From Oscillospiraceae bacterium (GTDB taxonomy: Bacteria > Bacillota > Clostridia > Oscillospirales > Ruminococcaceae), in the NCBI GenBank assembly GCA_019424695.1, contig JAHYZA010000004.1:62001-126000 (forward strand): DNA of 64,000 nucleotides, given 5' to 3'. Numbering within the stretch: position 1 is the first letter of the stretch; every line of letters begins with the position of its first letter. Below are positions 42,694 to 50,069 of this stretch, in pieces. A model generated the notes under the pieces. The model made no database searches. It worked only from the letters and a program-made list of their open reading frames with translations, and was not told where the DNA came from. The position numbers and the translations under genes are program-made.

Positions 42694-43515
42694 TCACACG
42701 TTAAGTAGGTTTCGGTTTTCCAACGATTCTATGGTGCGTTCCTCAATGCTGCCGCTATTCTGCCATGCAAAGAATCCGGCGTTGCTCCATGCTCTAGTCG
42801 TGATGAAATCATCATGCCAGCGGCGCAGTTTTGGGTCTGCGCGCAAATTGCGGAGCGCATTATACTCTATTGCACGAACCCTTGAAAGGTCTTTGCCAAC
42901 GGCGGAGGCGGTTTCCTGGTAGGTTTTATCCTGGTAAAAATGACAGCGTAAAACCTCCAATTCATCCGGCGGCAGTTTTTCCAGGGCGTTCTCCACAGCG
43001 TTGTGCATCTGCTCATGGTAAAGCCGATCTTCCACGCCCTGCATCTCTCTGGCTGCTGTCAAATCGGGGAGAAGTTCCCCAAACGTTGTGTCGCTTTCGT
43101 CGTCGGTGCCCGCCGGGGCATCCAGGCTAGTACAGTGGTTCAGAGGGTCGGCGCTGGTCGTGTGGACCTTTCCATCTGTGCCGGTGATTTTGCGCTGGTG
43201 GCCGTTGGTTAGGGCCTGCTGAATTTGCCGCTTTATGGCGTATGCAAGCCATGTGGAAAATGCAAAACCTTTCCCGGGGTCATAGCGTTCGGCGGCGTAT
43301 TGGATGGCAAAATAACCCTCTTGCTCAAAATCTTCCACCGTCATGCCGTGCGCATCCGCTACTGCCTTGTTGGCCGGATACCACTTCCAAAACAGGGAGC
43401 GTATCAAGCCCTGATTAATTTCCCAAAGCTGGCCCAGGGCAAAGGCGTTGCCGGTGGCCGCTAGAGCGGCAAGGGCTGCGTTTGTTTCCTGTTGCCCGGT
43501 AGTTTTTGTTTCCAT
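42694..43515 (-). CDS. Sigma-70-like RNA polymerase sigma factor
   Basis: 273 aa. Region 2 is visible in EDFEQEGYFAIQYAAERYDP then GKGFAFSTWLAYAIKRQIQQ, and region 4 in LEKLPPDELEVLRCHFYQDK then TYQETASAVGKDLSRVRAIE. A ~60-residue linker rich in Thr/Asp separates them. This layout matches element- and phage-borne sigma factors that switch on late or transfer genes. Start at 43515 has AAGGGGG upstream. The 10-bp tandem repeats at 43551 lie in its promoter region. Confidence 0.85.
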   Translation of the reverse strand: METKTTGQQETNAALAALAATGNAFALGQLWEINQGLIRSLFWKWYPANKAVADAHGMTVEDFEQEGYFAIQYAAERYDPGKGFAFSTWLAYAIKRQIQQALTNGHQRKITGTDGKVHTTSADPLNHCTSLDAPAGTDDESDTTFGELLPDLTAAREMQGVEDRLYHEQMHNAVENALEKLPPDELEVLRCHFYQDKTYQETASAVGKDLSRVRAIEYNALRNLRADPKLRRWHDDFITTRAWSNAGFFAWQNSGSIEERTIESLENRNLLNV

Positions 43516-43550
43516 AGATTTCCCCCTTATAAGCTGGGCACAATATCGCA

Positions 43551-43610
43551 ACGGTGTACGATTGTATACGAACGTCGACGGTCGTGCACGGTCGTATACG
43601 GTCGTATACG
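43551..43610 (+). repeat. Six tandem 10-bp repeats upstream of the sigma gene
   Basis: Six contiguous 10-mers each ending ACG; consensus GTCGTATACG, two copies perfect. One copy per helical turn places all units on one DNA face. They lie 36 bp upstream of the sigma factor start codon. Confidence 0.8.
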
Positions 43611-43833
43611 GTTTATGCAGCGTCTTTGTCTGGTTCACGCCAGAGGCCTGGGAAGAAAAGATGGGAAAGCGTAAACCCCAATAAACCAAGCCTTTTTTGA
43701 GAAACCCAAAAAAAGCTATCCTTTGCAAAGCTAAGCAATGCTAAGCAAAAGGAAGCATTGCCAGAAACTAATTTGCGGTGCGCCTTGCGGTTCTATATGG
43801 GCCACAACCAAAAGGGACTCTGAACATTTTGGC

Positions 43834-43972
43834 TGTGCCATTTTGGCATAAGCCTTATGCCATTTTGGCATATGATTGGGCAGAAAATCGGCCTTTTTCC
43901 GGTGTGCCTTATGCCATTTTGGCATAAGCGTGTACCGGCCTGCCCCTGGTTCCTTATGCCATTTTGGCATAG
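43834..43972. repeat. Four palindromic sites, possible origin or operator array
   Basis: ATGCCATTTTGGCAT (perfect palindrome with TTT centre) occurs at about 43860, 43911 and 43956, with a nearly complete copy at 43836. Flanks TTATGCC...GGCATAA are also shared. The first two are about two DNA turns apart. An AT-rich run (TATCTTATATATAGCCATAT) follows at 43974. With the 10-mers this explains most of the 486-bp gap 43516-44001, which has no credible gene. Confidence 0.75.
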
Positions 43973-44001
43973 TATCTTATATATAGCCATATGGGGGCTT
44001 T

Positions 44002-44370
44002 TTATATTGCGCCTTTTATCTTCCAGTCGATCGAAAACTCGTACTCGCTTGCGGTTCTTGTGCTGCGCCCGCTTCTGCAAAGCAAAAAGCCTGCGTTGAC
44101 AAGTTCTTGCACATTTCTCACAAGGGTTCTTTGCGGGATTCCGTACCGCTCGGCTGTTTTCCTGGCAAATTCAAAGCGCCGGTTGCCTTTGGCTTCTACC
44201 GTCATGGATATGTAACACAATCTCGCCCCGGCGGTTAGGGAATTAAATTCCGGTGATTGCATCAGATCGGCATATAATTGCACGAACGGCAACGGCTGCC
44301 CGCTCGGTGACTTCCCGTTGCTTTTTCCAGTGACCCAGAAAGGCGGGTCAGCCTTCTTCCTGCGCCCCAT
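44002..44370 (-). CDS. Winged-helix protein, replication-initiator-like
   Basis: 122 aa. FVQLYADLMQSPEFNSLTAG then ARLCYISMTVEAKGNRRFEF and ERYGIPQRTLVRNVQELVNA form a winged helix-turn-helix as in the N-terminal domain of RepA-type initiators and DnaD-like proteins. It lacks the second domain of a full plasmid initiator. Its 3' end is next to the palindrome array, as an initiator beside its origin would be. It could equally be a transcription regulator. Overlaps the next gene by 23 nt. Confidence 0.6.
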   Translation of the reverse strand: MGRRKKADPPFWVTGKSNGKSPSGQPLPFVQLYADLMQSPEFNSLTAGARLCYISMTVEAKGNRRFEFARKTAERYGIPQRTLVRNVQELVNAGFLLCRSGRSTRTASEYEFSIDWKIKGAI

Positions 44371-44695
44371 CGCTGAAAAGCTCCACTTTCATTTGCCCGG
44401 CGGGAATTTTCAAAGATTGTGCAACCGGGCGCAGCGCCGACAGCGTGCACATAGCTCGCGCACGCATGGTTTTGTAAAATGCTTGCCGCTCCTGCTGTGC
44501 CTGATCTTCGTCAAGGCTGGGGAGAAAGTAACCGCCGCGCCCGCCGGGGGTATAAAGAATTTCCGCTCCGGAGGCCCGCTCTATCGCTATACAGCGGCGC
44601 AGGCCGCGCGACGTGGTGTTTGCCATCCCGCACAAGACTGCTGCAGGCGTTGCATTTTCCCGGCCGTGTTTCAAATAATCGGATATTTTTAACAT
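44348..44695 (-). CDS. Element protein of unknown function
   Basis: 115 aa: MLKISDYLKHGRENATPAAV then LCGMANTTSRGLRRCIAIER, ERASGAEILYTPGGRGGYF. The SRGLRRCIAIERASGAEI segment with a basic patch resembles small phage proteins with a DNA-binding wing, but no family was identified. Start at 44695 follows AAAGGGGG; an upstream frame extension to 44848 has no ribosome site. Cotranslated with the winged-helix gene. Confidence 0.6.
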   Translation of the reverse strand: MLKISDYLKHGRENATPAAVLCGMANTTSRGLRRCIAIERASGAEILYTPGGRGGYFLPSLDEDQAQQERQAFYKTMRARAMCTLSALRPVAQSLKIPAGQMKVELFSDGAQEEG

Positions 44696-44730
44696 TGATT
44701 TACCCCCTTTTCGTGTGGTAAACTGGGGGC

Positions 44731-44806
44731 GGTGAAATTGTGCCGGATCGCATTTTTCCACCGCCGGGCCGTCTGCTATGTGCCAGCATAGCGGGCGGCT
44801 TTTTTT
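44731..44806 (+). ncRNA. Predicted short RNA opposite the minus-strand leader (copy 2)
   Basis: Plus-strand TTGATT (44695-44700), 18-bp spacer and TGG-TAAACT extended -10 (44716-44724) are followed by hairpin GGCGGTG / CACCGCC (44728-44765) and a 13-bp terminator stem (44768-44799, two G-U) with seven T. No ORF. The RNA would be antisense to the leader of the gene starting at 44695, upstream of the winged-helix gene. After the stem, TTTTCTTTTGC-TACTC is shared with the 37260 unit. Confidence 0.55.
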
Positions 44807-44817
44807 CTTTTGCGTAC

Positions 44818-45045
44818 TCATTCGGGAATCCTCTGCATACCGCCACAAGTGACCGGCTCCGGCGGGTCTCCCGTGTTCAGATAGCGGGCCAGGCTGTCCA
44901 GGTTTACCAGGATACGACGGCCCGCTTTGACGTAGCGAATACGGCCGGAGGCCACCAACCGGCGCACTCGGTAGACGGCAAGGCCGGAGGCGTCGGCGGC
45001 TTCCTTGATGGTTCCCATGCGGGGGAATATGACGGTTTCACCCAT
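44818..45045 (-). CDS. Excisionase-like HTH protein
   Basis: 75 aa, MerR/Xis-type winged helix: GTIKEAADASGLAVYRVRRL then VASGRIRYVKAGRRILVNLD and SLARYLNTG. This fold is typical of excisionases and directionality factors next to tyrosine integrases. An ATG at 45054 is an alternative start; 45045 has better spacing from AAGGTG. It is close to the integrase but on the opposite strand. Confidence 0.75.
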   Translation of the reverse strand: MGETVIFPRMGTIKEAADASGLAVYRVRRLVASGRIRYVKAGRRILVNLDSLARYLNTGDPPEPVTCGGMQRIPE

Positions 45046-45205
45046 TGTTTGCATCACCTTCTTTCTGTTCGTGCCCGGCAGCGTTTGCTTCACGCTCGGC
45101 GCGTTTGGCCCAGTAGCGTTCCCTGTACTCTTTGCATTTTTCCGGGTTCTTTGCCCGCCATCTGCGCAAATAGCTGTTGGCGGCTTCTTTTGCGGTCTGA
45201 TTCAT
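45038..45205 (-). CDS. 55-aa basic small protein
   Basis: MNQTAKEAANSYLRRWRAKN then PEKCKEYRERYWAKRAEREA: a highly charged, helical peptide common beside phage excisionase genes. AAAGGAG precedes the start and its end overlaps the excisionase start by 8 nt. Function unknown. Confidence 0.6.
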   Translation of the reverse strand: MNQTAKEAANSYLRRWRAKNPEKCKEYRERYWAKRAEREANAAGHEQKEGDANNG

Positions 45206-45280
45206 AAATAAGACTCCTTTCAGCGTTGATTTTTTGAAAGACAAGAGAAAGACGCTTGTCATTTTCATTTTTGCAGTTCT

Positions 45281-45474
45281 AATTTTACCGCTTGAGTTGA
45301 GAAAAAGGGGCAAACTTTCGTTTTGCTTTTTCTCTTTCCGTGTCAATTCTACCATGTGAAATTCAAAAAAAGGTGCCAACTTTCGTTTTGCTTTTCCCTT
45401 TTCGACTCCTATTTTACCGCTTGAGTTGAGAAAAAGGTCTCAACTTTTCGTTATTGCTTTCCTTTTGCAATTAC
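45281..45474. repeat. Three tandem ~65-bp repeats upstream of integrase
   Basis: Units start at 45281, 45345 and 45410. Units 1 and 3 share TTTTACCGCTTGAGTTGAGA; all share CAACTTT-CGTT-TTGCTTT. The third unit runs into the -35 of the integrase promoter, and the first borders the leader of the minus-strand gene at 45205. They explain the 328-bp gap 45206-45533. Confidence 0.8.
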
Positions 45475-45482
45475 AGTATAAT
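45454..45482 (+). promoter_or_regulatory. Integrase promoter
   Basis: TTGCTT, a 17-bp spacer and perfect TATAAT, 51 bp before the integrase start; the -35 lies within the third 65-bp repeat. Confidence 0.65.
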
Positions 45483-45533
45483 CGGGGTAAAACGAACAAA
45501 ACGGACAGGTTTTGCATTTCGGAGGTGATCCAG

Positions 45534-46958
45534 ATGGCGAACATCCAGAAGCGGACAACTAAAGACGGCAAGACCACTTACCGCATCCGGGTTTATGCCG
45601 GTGAGGCCCAGGACGGCAAAAAGGTTATGAAAAGCACCACCTATTGCCCGGCGGATGGGATGACGGCCCGGCAGATCGAAAAGGCTGTGCAAAAGGCGGC
45701 AATGGATTTTGAACGCCAGGTTCAGCAGGGTGGGCTTGTGGCTGATTCCATGACGGTGGACGAACTGCTTGCAAAGTGGTTCAAGGAATACGCAGAGCCG
45801 CAACTGAAGCCCCACACGGTCAGCGACTACCGAAAGTTAGTGCCTCGCATATCCGCTGCCCTGGGGCATATCAAGTTGGGCAAGCTGCGCCCGGGACATA
45901 TCATGCAGTTTTACGCCCAACTGCAAAAGCCCGGCATCCGCCTTGATGGCAAATACCAGGTGAAGCGGGGCTTTGTGGCGATGTACCCGAAGGGCAAGCG
46001 CAAGGCCCTGGTGGACGCTGCGGGCGTCGCAGAACGCACCGTAGCACGGATATGGGCAGGGGAGTGCACCAGTCTGCAAACGGCTCAAAAGCTCGCACAG
46101 GCTGCCGGGGTGCCGTTCTCCAAAGCCTTTGAAAACGTGTCAAGGAATGAAAAACTGTCCGGCAACAGCGCCCGGCATTATCACCGGCTGTTGTCCAGCG
46201 TGTTTAATACAGCGGTGCGGTGGCAACTGCTGCAGGAAAACCCCTGCTCCCGTGTGGATCCGCCTAAAGTGGAGACTCCGGAGGTGCAATACCTGGACGA
46301 ATCCGGCATTGCGAAGCTGTTGGCAGCCCTGCCGGATGCCCCCACGCAGTACAGCGTGCTTGTACAGCTTGCCTTGTTTACCGGGTGCCGCCGGGGCGAA
46401 CTGTGCGGCCTGCGGTGGTCTGACATTGATCTGCCCGCCGGTCTGCTGGCTGTCAATCGGACGTTGGAGCCGGTGGAGGGCAAAGGGGTGCTGTTCTCCA
46501 CGCCCAAAACAAAGAAAAGCTGCCGCGTCATAAAGCTGGACGAAAACGCGGTGCAGCTCTTGCGGGACTATCAACAGTGGCAGTTGCGGGAAAAGCTGCG
46601 TATCGGATCAAAGTGGGCGCGCAAGGTGCGCATTTTGGGCAAAACGGTAGACAATGACCTGCTGTTTACCAAATGGGATGGGCAGCCCATTGACCCCAAC
46701 AGCGTGACAAGCTGGTTCCCACGCTTTTTACGGGAGCATGATCTGCCGCCGGTGCGGTTCCATAGCCTGCGCCATTCAAATGCTGCGCTGCTGATCGCCG
46801 CCCATGTGCCGGTCACGACGGTGGCCGGACGGCTGGGCCATGCACAGGTCAGCACCACCACGAACATCTATGCCGGGTTTATACGTTCCTCCGATGCTAG
46901 GGCCGCCGATGCCCTGGGGGAGGCTTTCTCCCGCATCCTGCAAACAGAAACAGGCTGA
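45534..46958 (+). CDS. int: Tyrosine integrase with internal HTH insert
   Basis: 474 aa. The N-terminal AP2-like arm-binding domain is about 1-65, the SAM-like core-binding domain about 75-230, and the catalytic domain about 260-460. Catalytic residues: Arg in TGCRRGELCGLRW, HxxR in HSLRHSNA, His in GRLGHAQVSTT and nucleophile Tyr in NIYAGF. A ~70-residue insert (about 140-208) splits the core-binding domain; AGVAERTVARIWAGECTSLQ then TAQKLAQAAGVPFSKAFE resembles a Cro/CI HTH. Start at 45534 follows GGAGGTGATC. It should catalyse integration into tRNA-Thr. Confidence 0.95.
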   Translation: MANIQKRTTKDGKTTYRIRVYAGEAQDGKKVMKSTTYCPADGMTARQIEKAVQKAAMDFERQVQQGGLVADSMTVDELLAKWFKEYAEPQLKPHTVSDYRKLVPRISAALGHIKLGKLRPGHIMQFYAQLQKPGIRLDGKYQVKRGFVAMYPKGKRKALVDAAGVAERTVARIWAGECTSLQTAQKLAQAAGVPFSKAFENVSRNEKLSGNSARHYHRLLSSVFNTAVRWQLLQENPCSRVDPPKVETPEVQYLDESGIAKLLAALPDAPTQYSVLVQLALFTGCRRGELCGLRWSDIDLPAGLLAVNRTLEPVEGKGVLFSTPKTKKSCRVIKLDENAVQLLRDYQQWQLREKLRIGSKWARKVRILGKTVDNDLLFTKWDGQPIDPNSVTSWFPRFLREHDLPPVRFHSLRHSNAALLIAAHVPVTTVAGRLGHAQVSTTTNIYAGFIRSSDARAADALGEAFSRILQTETG

Positions 46959-46960
46959 AA

Positions 46961-47013
46961 AATCCCCGGCGGGAATGTGCCAACATCGGACACAACCCGC
47001 CGGGGATTCTTTT
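46961..47013 (+). terminator. Terminator after integrase
   Basis: AATCCCCGGCGGG pairs perfectly with CCCGCCGGGGATT across a ~22-nt loop, followed by CTTTT. Confidence 0.85.
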
Positions 47014-47028
47014 GTCAACCTGCCGTCG

Positions 47029-47048
47029 TGGTCAACTTTTGGTCAACT
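47029..47048 (+). repeat. Right arm-type repeat of the integrase
   Basis: Identical 20 bp to 35135-35154, same orientation, about 107 bp from attR. A partial GTCAACC lies at 47014. Confidence 0.7.
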
Positions 47049-47154
47049 ATTTTGCGAAACAGTGCAACACGATACAAAACGAGAGCCAATGAAAAACAGC
47101 GATATACAGTAGTATAGTGAACTACACAAAACGGTGCAAAACAGTGCGGGCACA

Positions 47155-47190
47155 ATTTGTAATCAGCAGGTTGCAGGTTCGATTCCTGTT
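47155..47190 (+). repeat. attR core (tRNA-Thr 3' fragment)
   Basis: 36 bp identical to attL. The following ACTAGCTCCA is the displaced original 3' end of the tRNA. Confidence 0.93.
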
Positions 47191-47203
47191 ACTAGCTCCA
47201 ATA

Positions 47204-47241
47204 GAAAACCTCCGCAGTCCTATAGAGGCTGCGGAGGTTTT
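47204..47241 (+). terminator. Original tRNA-Thr terminator, also serving asnA
   Basis: AAAACCTCCGCAG / CTGCGGAGGTTTT stem with T-run, just past the displaced tRNA end and 20 bp from the convergent asnA stop. Confidence 0.85.
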
Positions 47242-47261
47242 TTCGTTATGAAATTGGGAAC

Positions 47262-48272
47262 TTACAGCAGTTCCACGCCAGCCTGGCGACAGGCCTCTAC
47301 GGTTTCCTCATCCCACAGGCTGACCTGTACTTCACCCACGTGGACTTTGCCGAGCAGCAGCATGCACAAACGGCTCTGGCCGATACCGCCGCCCATGGTC
47401 AGCGGCAACGTTCCATCCAGCAGCATTTTGTGGAAGGGGAGTTCGGCGCGCTCGGGGCAGCCCGCTTCCAGCAGCTGACGGCGCATGGCGTCAGCGTCCA
47501 CGCGGATGCCCATGCTGGAAAGCTCCAGCGCACAGCCAAGGGGCTTGTGCCAGAACAGAATGTCGCAGTTCAGGGTCCAGTCATCATAGTCGGGGGCGCG
47601 GCCGTCATGGGGTTTGCCGCTTTTCAGCTTGCCGCCGATCTGCATGATGCAGATGGTCCCATGTTCCTTGGCAAAAGCATTCTCACGCTCCTTGGGTGTA
47701 AGGTCCGGATACCGGTCCTCCAGCTCCTGGGTCGTGACAAAGGTGACTTCACGGGTCAGGTGAATTTTCTTCAGCGCAGGGAACTTCCAGCGCAGTTCAT
47801 CGGAAGTGGCGCACACCGCATCCACGATGTCGCGCACGGTATCCTGCAGGAAAGCGGTGGTGCGCTGCCGGGCGGTGATCACGCGCTCCCAGTCCCACTG
47901 GTCCACGTAAATGCTGTGCAGATTGTCCAGTTCCTCGTCACGGCGCACAGCATTCATATCGGTCACAAGGCCCTGACCGGGACGGAAGCCGTACTTGTAC
48001 AGGGCGTACCGCTTCCACTTGGCAAGACTGTGCACGATCTCGGCCTTTTCGTCCAGACAGGGAACATCAAAGGCAACAGGACGTTCGACACCGTTCAGGT
48101 CATCGTTCAGGCCGCTGCCGTGCAGCACGAACAACGGTGCTGTCACACGCTTCAGATGCAGCGCCAGGCAAAGTTTCTCCTGAAAGATGGTCTTGATCAG
48201 ACCGATGGCCTTCTGGGTGTCATACAGGCCCAGAAGGCTTTTGTAGTTGGCGGGAATGTTGACAGAACTCAT
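47262..48272 (-). CDS. asnA: Aspartate-ammonia ligase
   Basis: 336-aa asparagine synthetase A that makes Asn from Asp, ammonia and ATP; class II aaRS-like fold. GSGLNDDLNGVERPVAFD, DPWxx-type VDQWDWERVI and the C-terminal GGGIGQSRLCMLLLGKVHVG are characteristic. The start at 48272 uses AAGGAG 11 nt upstream; a GTG four codons earlier overlaps that ribosome site. It is the first chromosomal gene right of the element. Confidence 0.96.
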   Translation of the reverse strand: MSSVNIPANYKSLLGLYDTQKAIGLIKTIFQEKLCLALHLKRVTAPLFVLHGSGLNDDLNGVERPVAFDVPCLDEKAEIVHSLAKWKRYALYKYGFRPGQGLVTDMNAVRRDEELDNLHSIYVDQWDWERVITARQRTTAFLQDTVRDIVDAVCATSDELRWKFPALKKIHLTREVTFVTTQELEDRYPDLTPKERENAFAKEHGTICIMQIGGKLKSGKPHDGRAPDYDDWTLNCDILFWHKPLGCALELSSMGIRVDADAMRRQLLEAGCPERAELPFHKMLLDGTLPLTMGGGIGQSRLCMLLLGKVHVGEVQVSLWDEETVEACRQAGVELL

Positions 48273-48314
48273 GATAATACACACTCCTTATACATCCGAT
48301 GGAAAAGATGGGAA

Positions 48315-50069
48315 TCAGGCTTTGGCAAACTGGCTTTCATACAGCTGCGCGTAAAAACCACCCTTGGCGAGCAGTTCGTCGTGGGTACCGCGCTCGATAA
48401 TGTTGCCGGCTTTCATCACCAGGATCTGATCGGCGTTCTTGATGGTGGAAAGGCGGTGCGCTACGATAAAGCTGGTACGACCTTTCATCAGTTCTTCAAA
48501 GGCATCCTGAACCAGCACTTCGGTGCGGGTATCAATGCTGGAGGTTGCTTCGTCCAGGATCAGAATTGGCGGACGCCGCAGCATCACCCGCGCAATGCAG
48601 AGCAGCTGTCGCTGGCCCTGGCTGATGTTGCCCCCGTCTTCCGCCACCACCGTGTCGTACCCGTTGGGCAGACGGCAGATAAAGCTGTGGGCGCGGGCAC
48701 GTTTGGCGGCTTCTATGATCTCCTCCCGCGTGGCATCCGGCTTGCCGTAGGCAATGTTGTCGGCAATGGTTCCGGATTTCAGCCAGGTTTCCTGCAATAC
48801 CATGCCGAGATTGGCACGCAGACTGTCACGTGTGACTCTGTCGATAGGATGGCCGTCCACTTTCAGGCAGCCGCCGTTGATCTCATAAAACCGCATCAAC
48901 AGGTTGACCAGTGTGGTCTTTCCACAACCGGTAGGACCGACCAGCGCGATACGCTGTCCCGGCCAGACCCGCAGATTCATGTCCTCAATCAGCGGAACAT
49001 CCGGCACATAGCGGAACTTGACATGTTCAAACTCCACACTGCCAGCCCCCATGGGCAGCACGGCGGCATCGGGCGCATCCGGAACAATGGGCGTTTCGTC
49101 AATCAGATCAAACACCCTCTGGGCGCAGGCCAGGGCATTCTGCAATTCGGTCATGACATCGGAAATATCGTTGAAAGGCTTGGTGTACTGGTTGGCGTAA
49201 TTCAGAAAAACTGAAAGTTCACCCACCGTCAGGCTGCCGGCAATAGCGGCAAACGCCCCCAGTACGCCGACGGCGGCATAAACCAGTGCATTTACAAATC
49301 GGGTGCAGGGGTTTGTCAGGGAAGAGAAGAACACCGCGCGGACACCGCATTTCTGCAGATCGAGGTTGATGCGCTCAAACCGCGCCTCGGCCCGGCTCTC
49401 GTACCCGAAAGCCCGGACCAGATGTTCGTTGCCGACCAGTTCTTCCACAAGGCTGGTCATTTCGGCACGGGTCTCGCTCTGCACCTTGAACATGGAATAG
49501 GTGTGGGTGGCAATGAAGCGGGCCACAAAAATAGAGAGCGGCGTCAACGCAACCACCACCAGCGCAATGCGCCAGTCAATGGAGATCATGACCCCCAACG
49601 TTCCCAGAATCGTCAGAACGCCGGTGAACAGCTGGGTGAAGCCCATCAGCAGACCGTCGCTGAACTGCTCCACATCGGTGGTAATGCGGCTGATCGCATC
49701 ACCGGGCCGATGGGCGTCCATATATTTCAGCGGCAGAATCTCCAACTGCTCAAAGGCTTTGACGCGGATATCCCGCACGACCTGAAAGGTGATGCGGTTG
49801 TTGACTACGTTCATTAGCCATTGCGCCACCGCGGTGCAAAGAATGGTGGCAGCCATCGCCGCCGCCAGTTTGGCCAGTCCGGCAAAATCTACCTGCGCCG
49901 GGCCCAGAATCAGGTCCACGGCTTTGCCGGAGATAACCGGTGCCAGCAGGGTGGTAAAGACGGTAATGACGGCAAGGGTCAGCGTCAGTGCGACCGACCC
50001 GGCATAGGGCCGAATCAGCGCCAGCACCCGCCGGATGGTGGAACGATTGAGTTTGGTGTTTTTGCTCAT
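48315..50069 (-). CDS. ABC exporter half-transporter, canonical ATP site
   Basis: 584 aa: six-helix membrane domain (about 1-330) fused to a nucleotide-binding domain. Walker A GPTGCGKTT, signature ISQGQRQLLCIARV, Walker B ILILDEATSSID with the catalytic Glu, and H-loop FIVAHRLST are intact. Its start overlaps the end of the upstream partner by 4 nt. The pair forms a heterodimeric exporter of the MsbA/LmrA/TM287-288 class; substrate unknown, likely drugs or lipids. Confidence 0.9.
   Translation of the reverse strand: MSKNTKLNRSTIRRVLALIRPYAGSVALTLTLAVITVFTTLLAPVISGKAVDLILGPAQVDFAGLAKLAAAMAATILCTAVAQWLMNVVNNRITFQVVRDIRVKAFEQLEILPLKYMDAHRPGDAISRITTDVEQFSDGLLMGFTQLFTGVLTILGTLGVMISIDWRIALVVVALTPLSIFVARFIATHTYSMFKVQSETRAEMTSLVEELVGNEHLVRAFGYESRAEARFERINLDLQKCGVRAVFFSSLTNPCTRFVNALVYAAVGVLGAFAAIAGSLTVGELSVFLNYANQYTKPFNDISDVMTELQNALACAQRVFDLIDETPIVPDAPDAAVLPMGAGSVEFEHVKFRYVPDVPLIEDMNLRVWPGQRIALVGPTGCGKTTLVNLLMRFYEINGGCLKVDGHPIDRVTRDSLRANLGMVLQETWLKSGTIADNIAYGKPDATREEIIEAAKRARAHSFICRLPNGYDTVVAEDGGNISQGQRQLLCIARVMLRRPPILILDEATSSIDTRTEVLVQDAFEELMKGRTSFIVAHRLSTIKNADQILVMKAGNIIERGTHDELLAKGGFYAQLYESQFAKA

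Larger units (their letters stand above)
35042..47190. mobile_element. 12-kb tRNA-Thr integrated element (phage remnant or satellite-like)
   Basis: Bounded by the 36-bp tRNA repeats, with a tyrosine integrase next to the right end. Contents: Cro/CI repressor, three paralogous small proteins, phage-type small proteins, RHH/zeta toxin-antitoxin, Gp15 and tape measure tail proteins, likely tail chaperone, HTH protein, sigma-70-like factor, winged-helix protein, excisionase-like protein, integrase. Nearly all except the toxin pair and integrase are on the minus strand. Capsid, portal, large terminase, lysis and conjugation genes are absent. Non-coding stretches carry several different repeat arrays. 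It is either a degraded prophage or a satellite that relies on another phage. Confidence 0.88.

Noticed and set aside
45281..45474. CRISPR array suspected from 65-bp periodicity
   Set aside because: Conservation runs through the whole unit, including the putative spacers, so this is a plain tandem repeat.
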